A DNA stretch of 64,000 bases from contig NZ_CP046155.1 in the NCBI RefSeq assembly GCF_016403105.1, positions 2,170,001 through 2,234,000 of the forward strand. Reading direction: 5' to 3'. The position numbers and the translations under genes are program-made. This document shows positions 63,474 through 64,000 of the stretch, piece after piece. The notes under the pieces are model-generated. The model did no database searches. It had not been told where the DNA came from and was given only the letters and a program-made list of their open reading frames with translations. Within the stretch, counting starts at the first letter, position 1. Every line of letters starts with the position of its first letter. The DNA comes from Leptolyngbya sp. BL0902. Lineage in GTDB: Bacteria > Cyanobacteriota > Cyanobacteriia > Phormidesmidales > Phormidesmidaceae.

Positions 63474-64000
63474 CTAGCATCTTAAATCGCTGCGGTCGTC
63501 ATCAAGGTCTTCCCAGTCGGCCCCGTCGGTGGTGGTGTAGTGGAGGTCTTCGAGGGCTTGGCGCTGGCGACGACGGGATACCCGGCGGTATTTCTTGGCC
63601 TGAAGCATAGGTTCCTGGTGGATTTCGCCTAGGCCGCCCACCTTGCGTTTGAGCTGGGCTTGGTCTGGGGAGCGGCTGGCTTGAGCTGCTTGCAGGGCCT
63701 CAGCCTCAGCCACGAGGGTGCTGTACAAATCGTAGCGATCCCAGTCGTTGCCGACGGCGCAACCGGGCTCATCGCCATGGAGGCAGTCGTTAAACTGACA
63801 GGCATCCTGGGCGAGGCGGCGGCGAATCTCAGGGAAACAGGAGCCTAGGTCGGCAGGATGTAGGGTGAGGTCGGGCTGGTTAAAACCGGGGGTGTCGGCC
63901 AGTAGACCGCCCTGGGGCAGGGGAAAGAGTTCCACATGGCGGGTGGTGTGGCGACCCCGCCCCAACTTGCCAGAGACGGCATTGGTGCGGAGATGGGCGG
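63474..64000 (-). CDS. rsgA: Ribosome biogenesis GTPase RsgA, C-terminal part (runs off window)
   Basis: About 175 residues of the C-terminal portion. Its N-terminus and start lie beyond the right edge. Seen: SGKLGRGRHTTRHVELFPL, LLADTPGF (G3 motif DTPG in the circularly permuted GTPase), and the zinc site C-x4-C-LHGDEPGC, all RsgA features. RsgA releases maturation factors from the 30S subunit. A basic/acidic C-terminal tail (KKYRRVSRRRQRQALEDL) is typical of cyanobacterial members. Confidence 0.9.
   Translation of the reverse strand, partial: AHLRTNAVSGKLGRGRHTTRHVELFPLPQGGLLADTPGFNQPDLTLHPADLGSCFPEIRRRLAQDACQFNDCLHGDEPGCAVGNDWDRYDLYSTLVAEAEALQAAQASRSPDQAQLKRKVGGLGEIHQEPMLQAKKYRRVSRRRQRQALEDLHYTTTDGADWEDLDDDRSDLRC

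Overview
This window comes from a cyanobacterium. The evidence is a full kaiA-kaiB-kaiC clock cluster, the photosystem II small subunits PsbX and PsbI, a Ycf66-family protein, a phycobiliprotein-like protein, a plant-type ferredoxin, the FAD-oxidoreductase/SelD fusion and carboxynorspermidine dehydrogenase. The high G+C content, the G/C-rich heptamer arrays and the CCCTCTCC/GGAGAGGG-type palindromes suggest a filamentous, Leptolyngbya-like lineage, but a genus cannot be fixed from this sequence. It is core chromosome: I saw no insertion sequence, prophage, integron or CRISPR array.

Layout. 0-9.6 kb: an inositol-phosphatase-like enzyme, ferredoxin and tRNA-Ser(GGA); an alpha/beta hydrolase; a methyltransferase paired with a 60-residue protein; a large sugar nucleotidyltransferase with a phosphomannomutase-like tail; then a plus-strand run of ssb, Uma2, sufE and mnmE. 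9.6-21.2 kb: a receiver/histidine kinase, Ycf66, psbX, YggT, a K+ channel with a zinc-ribbon tail, tlyA, a TPR protein, folP, a serine hydrolase, a cyclic-nucleotide-binding (CNB) protein and a translocase/HEAT fusion. 21.8-29.7 kb: oligopeptidase A, a methyltransferase plus radical-SAM activase pair, an AllA-type lyase, an unknown 347-aa protein, a MESH1-like ppGpp hydrolase, a pilin-like protein and a DUF456 protein.

29.8-41.9 kb is the signalling core. kaiABC lies on the minus strand. Divergent from kaiA are a CBS-domain protein with a degenerate histidine kinase, a 1,249-aa PAS/GAF/GGDEF/EAL protein whose c-di-GMP motifs look intact, a solitary phycobiliprotein-like protein with the bilin cysteine, a stand-alone CNB protein, and glucose-6-phosphate isomerase. 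A link between clock, second messengers and light-harvesting-type proteins is my inference from gene order only.

41.9-64 kb: minus-strand selD fusion, tatC, a RodZ-like protein, a U32 peptidase, a methyltransferase and rpiA; then hydrolases, carboxynorspermidine dehydrogenase, an FtsL-like membrane protein, a PPP phosphatase, a DUF3769 outer-membrane protein, psbI, an unknown 442-aa protein divergent from a GH38 alpha-mannosidase, and the C-terminal part of rsgA running off the window.

The most unusual structural feature is that dispersed repeats have entered reading frames. Heptamer arrays ((C/G)GGGAGT units) and three kinds of palindromic element lie in frame in the selD fusion, the U32 peptidase and the alpha-mannosidase, adding proline/serine-rich linkers. 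The same elements occur between genes. psbX (39 codons), psbI (38 codons) and tRNA-Ser are too small for long-ORF gene finding and were read directly from the bases.
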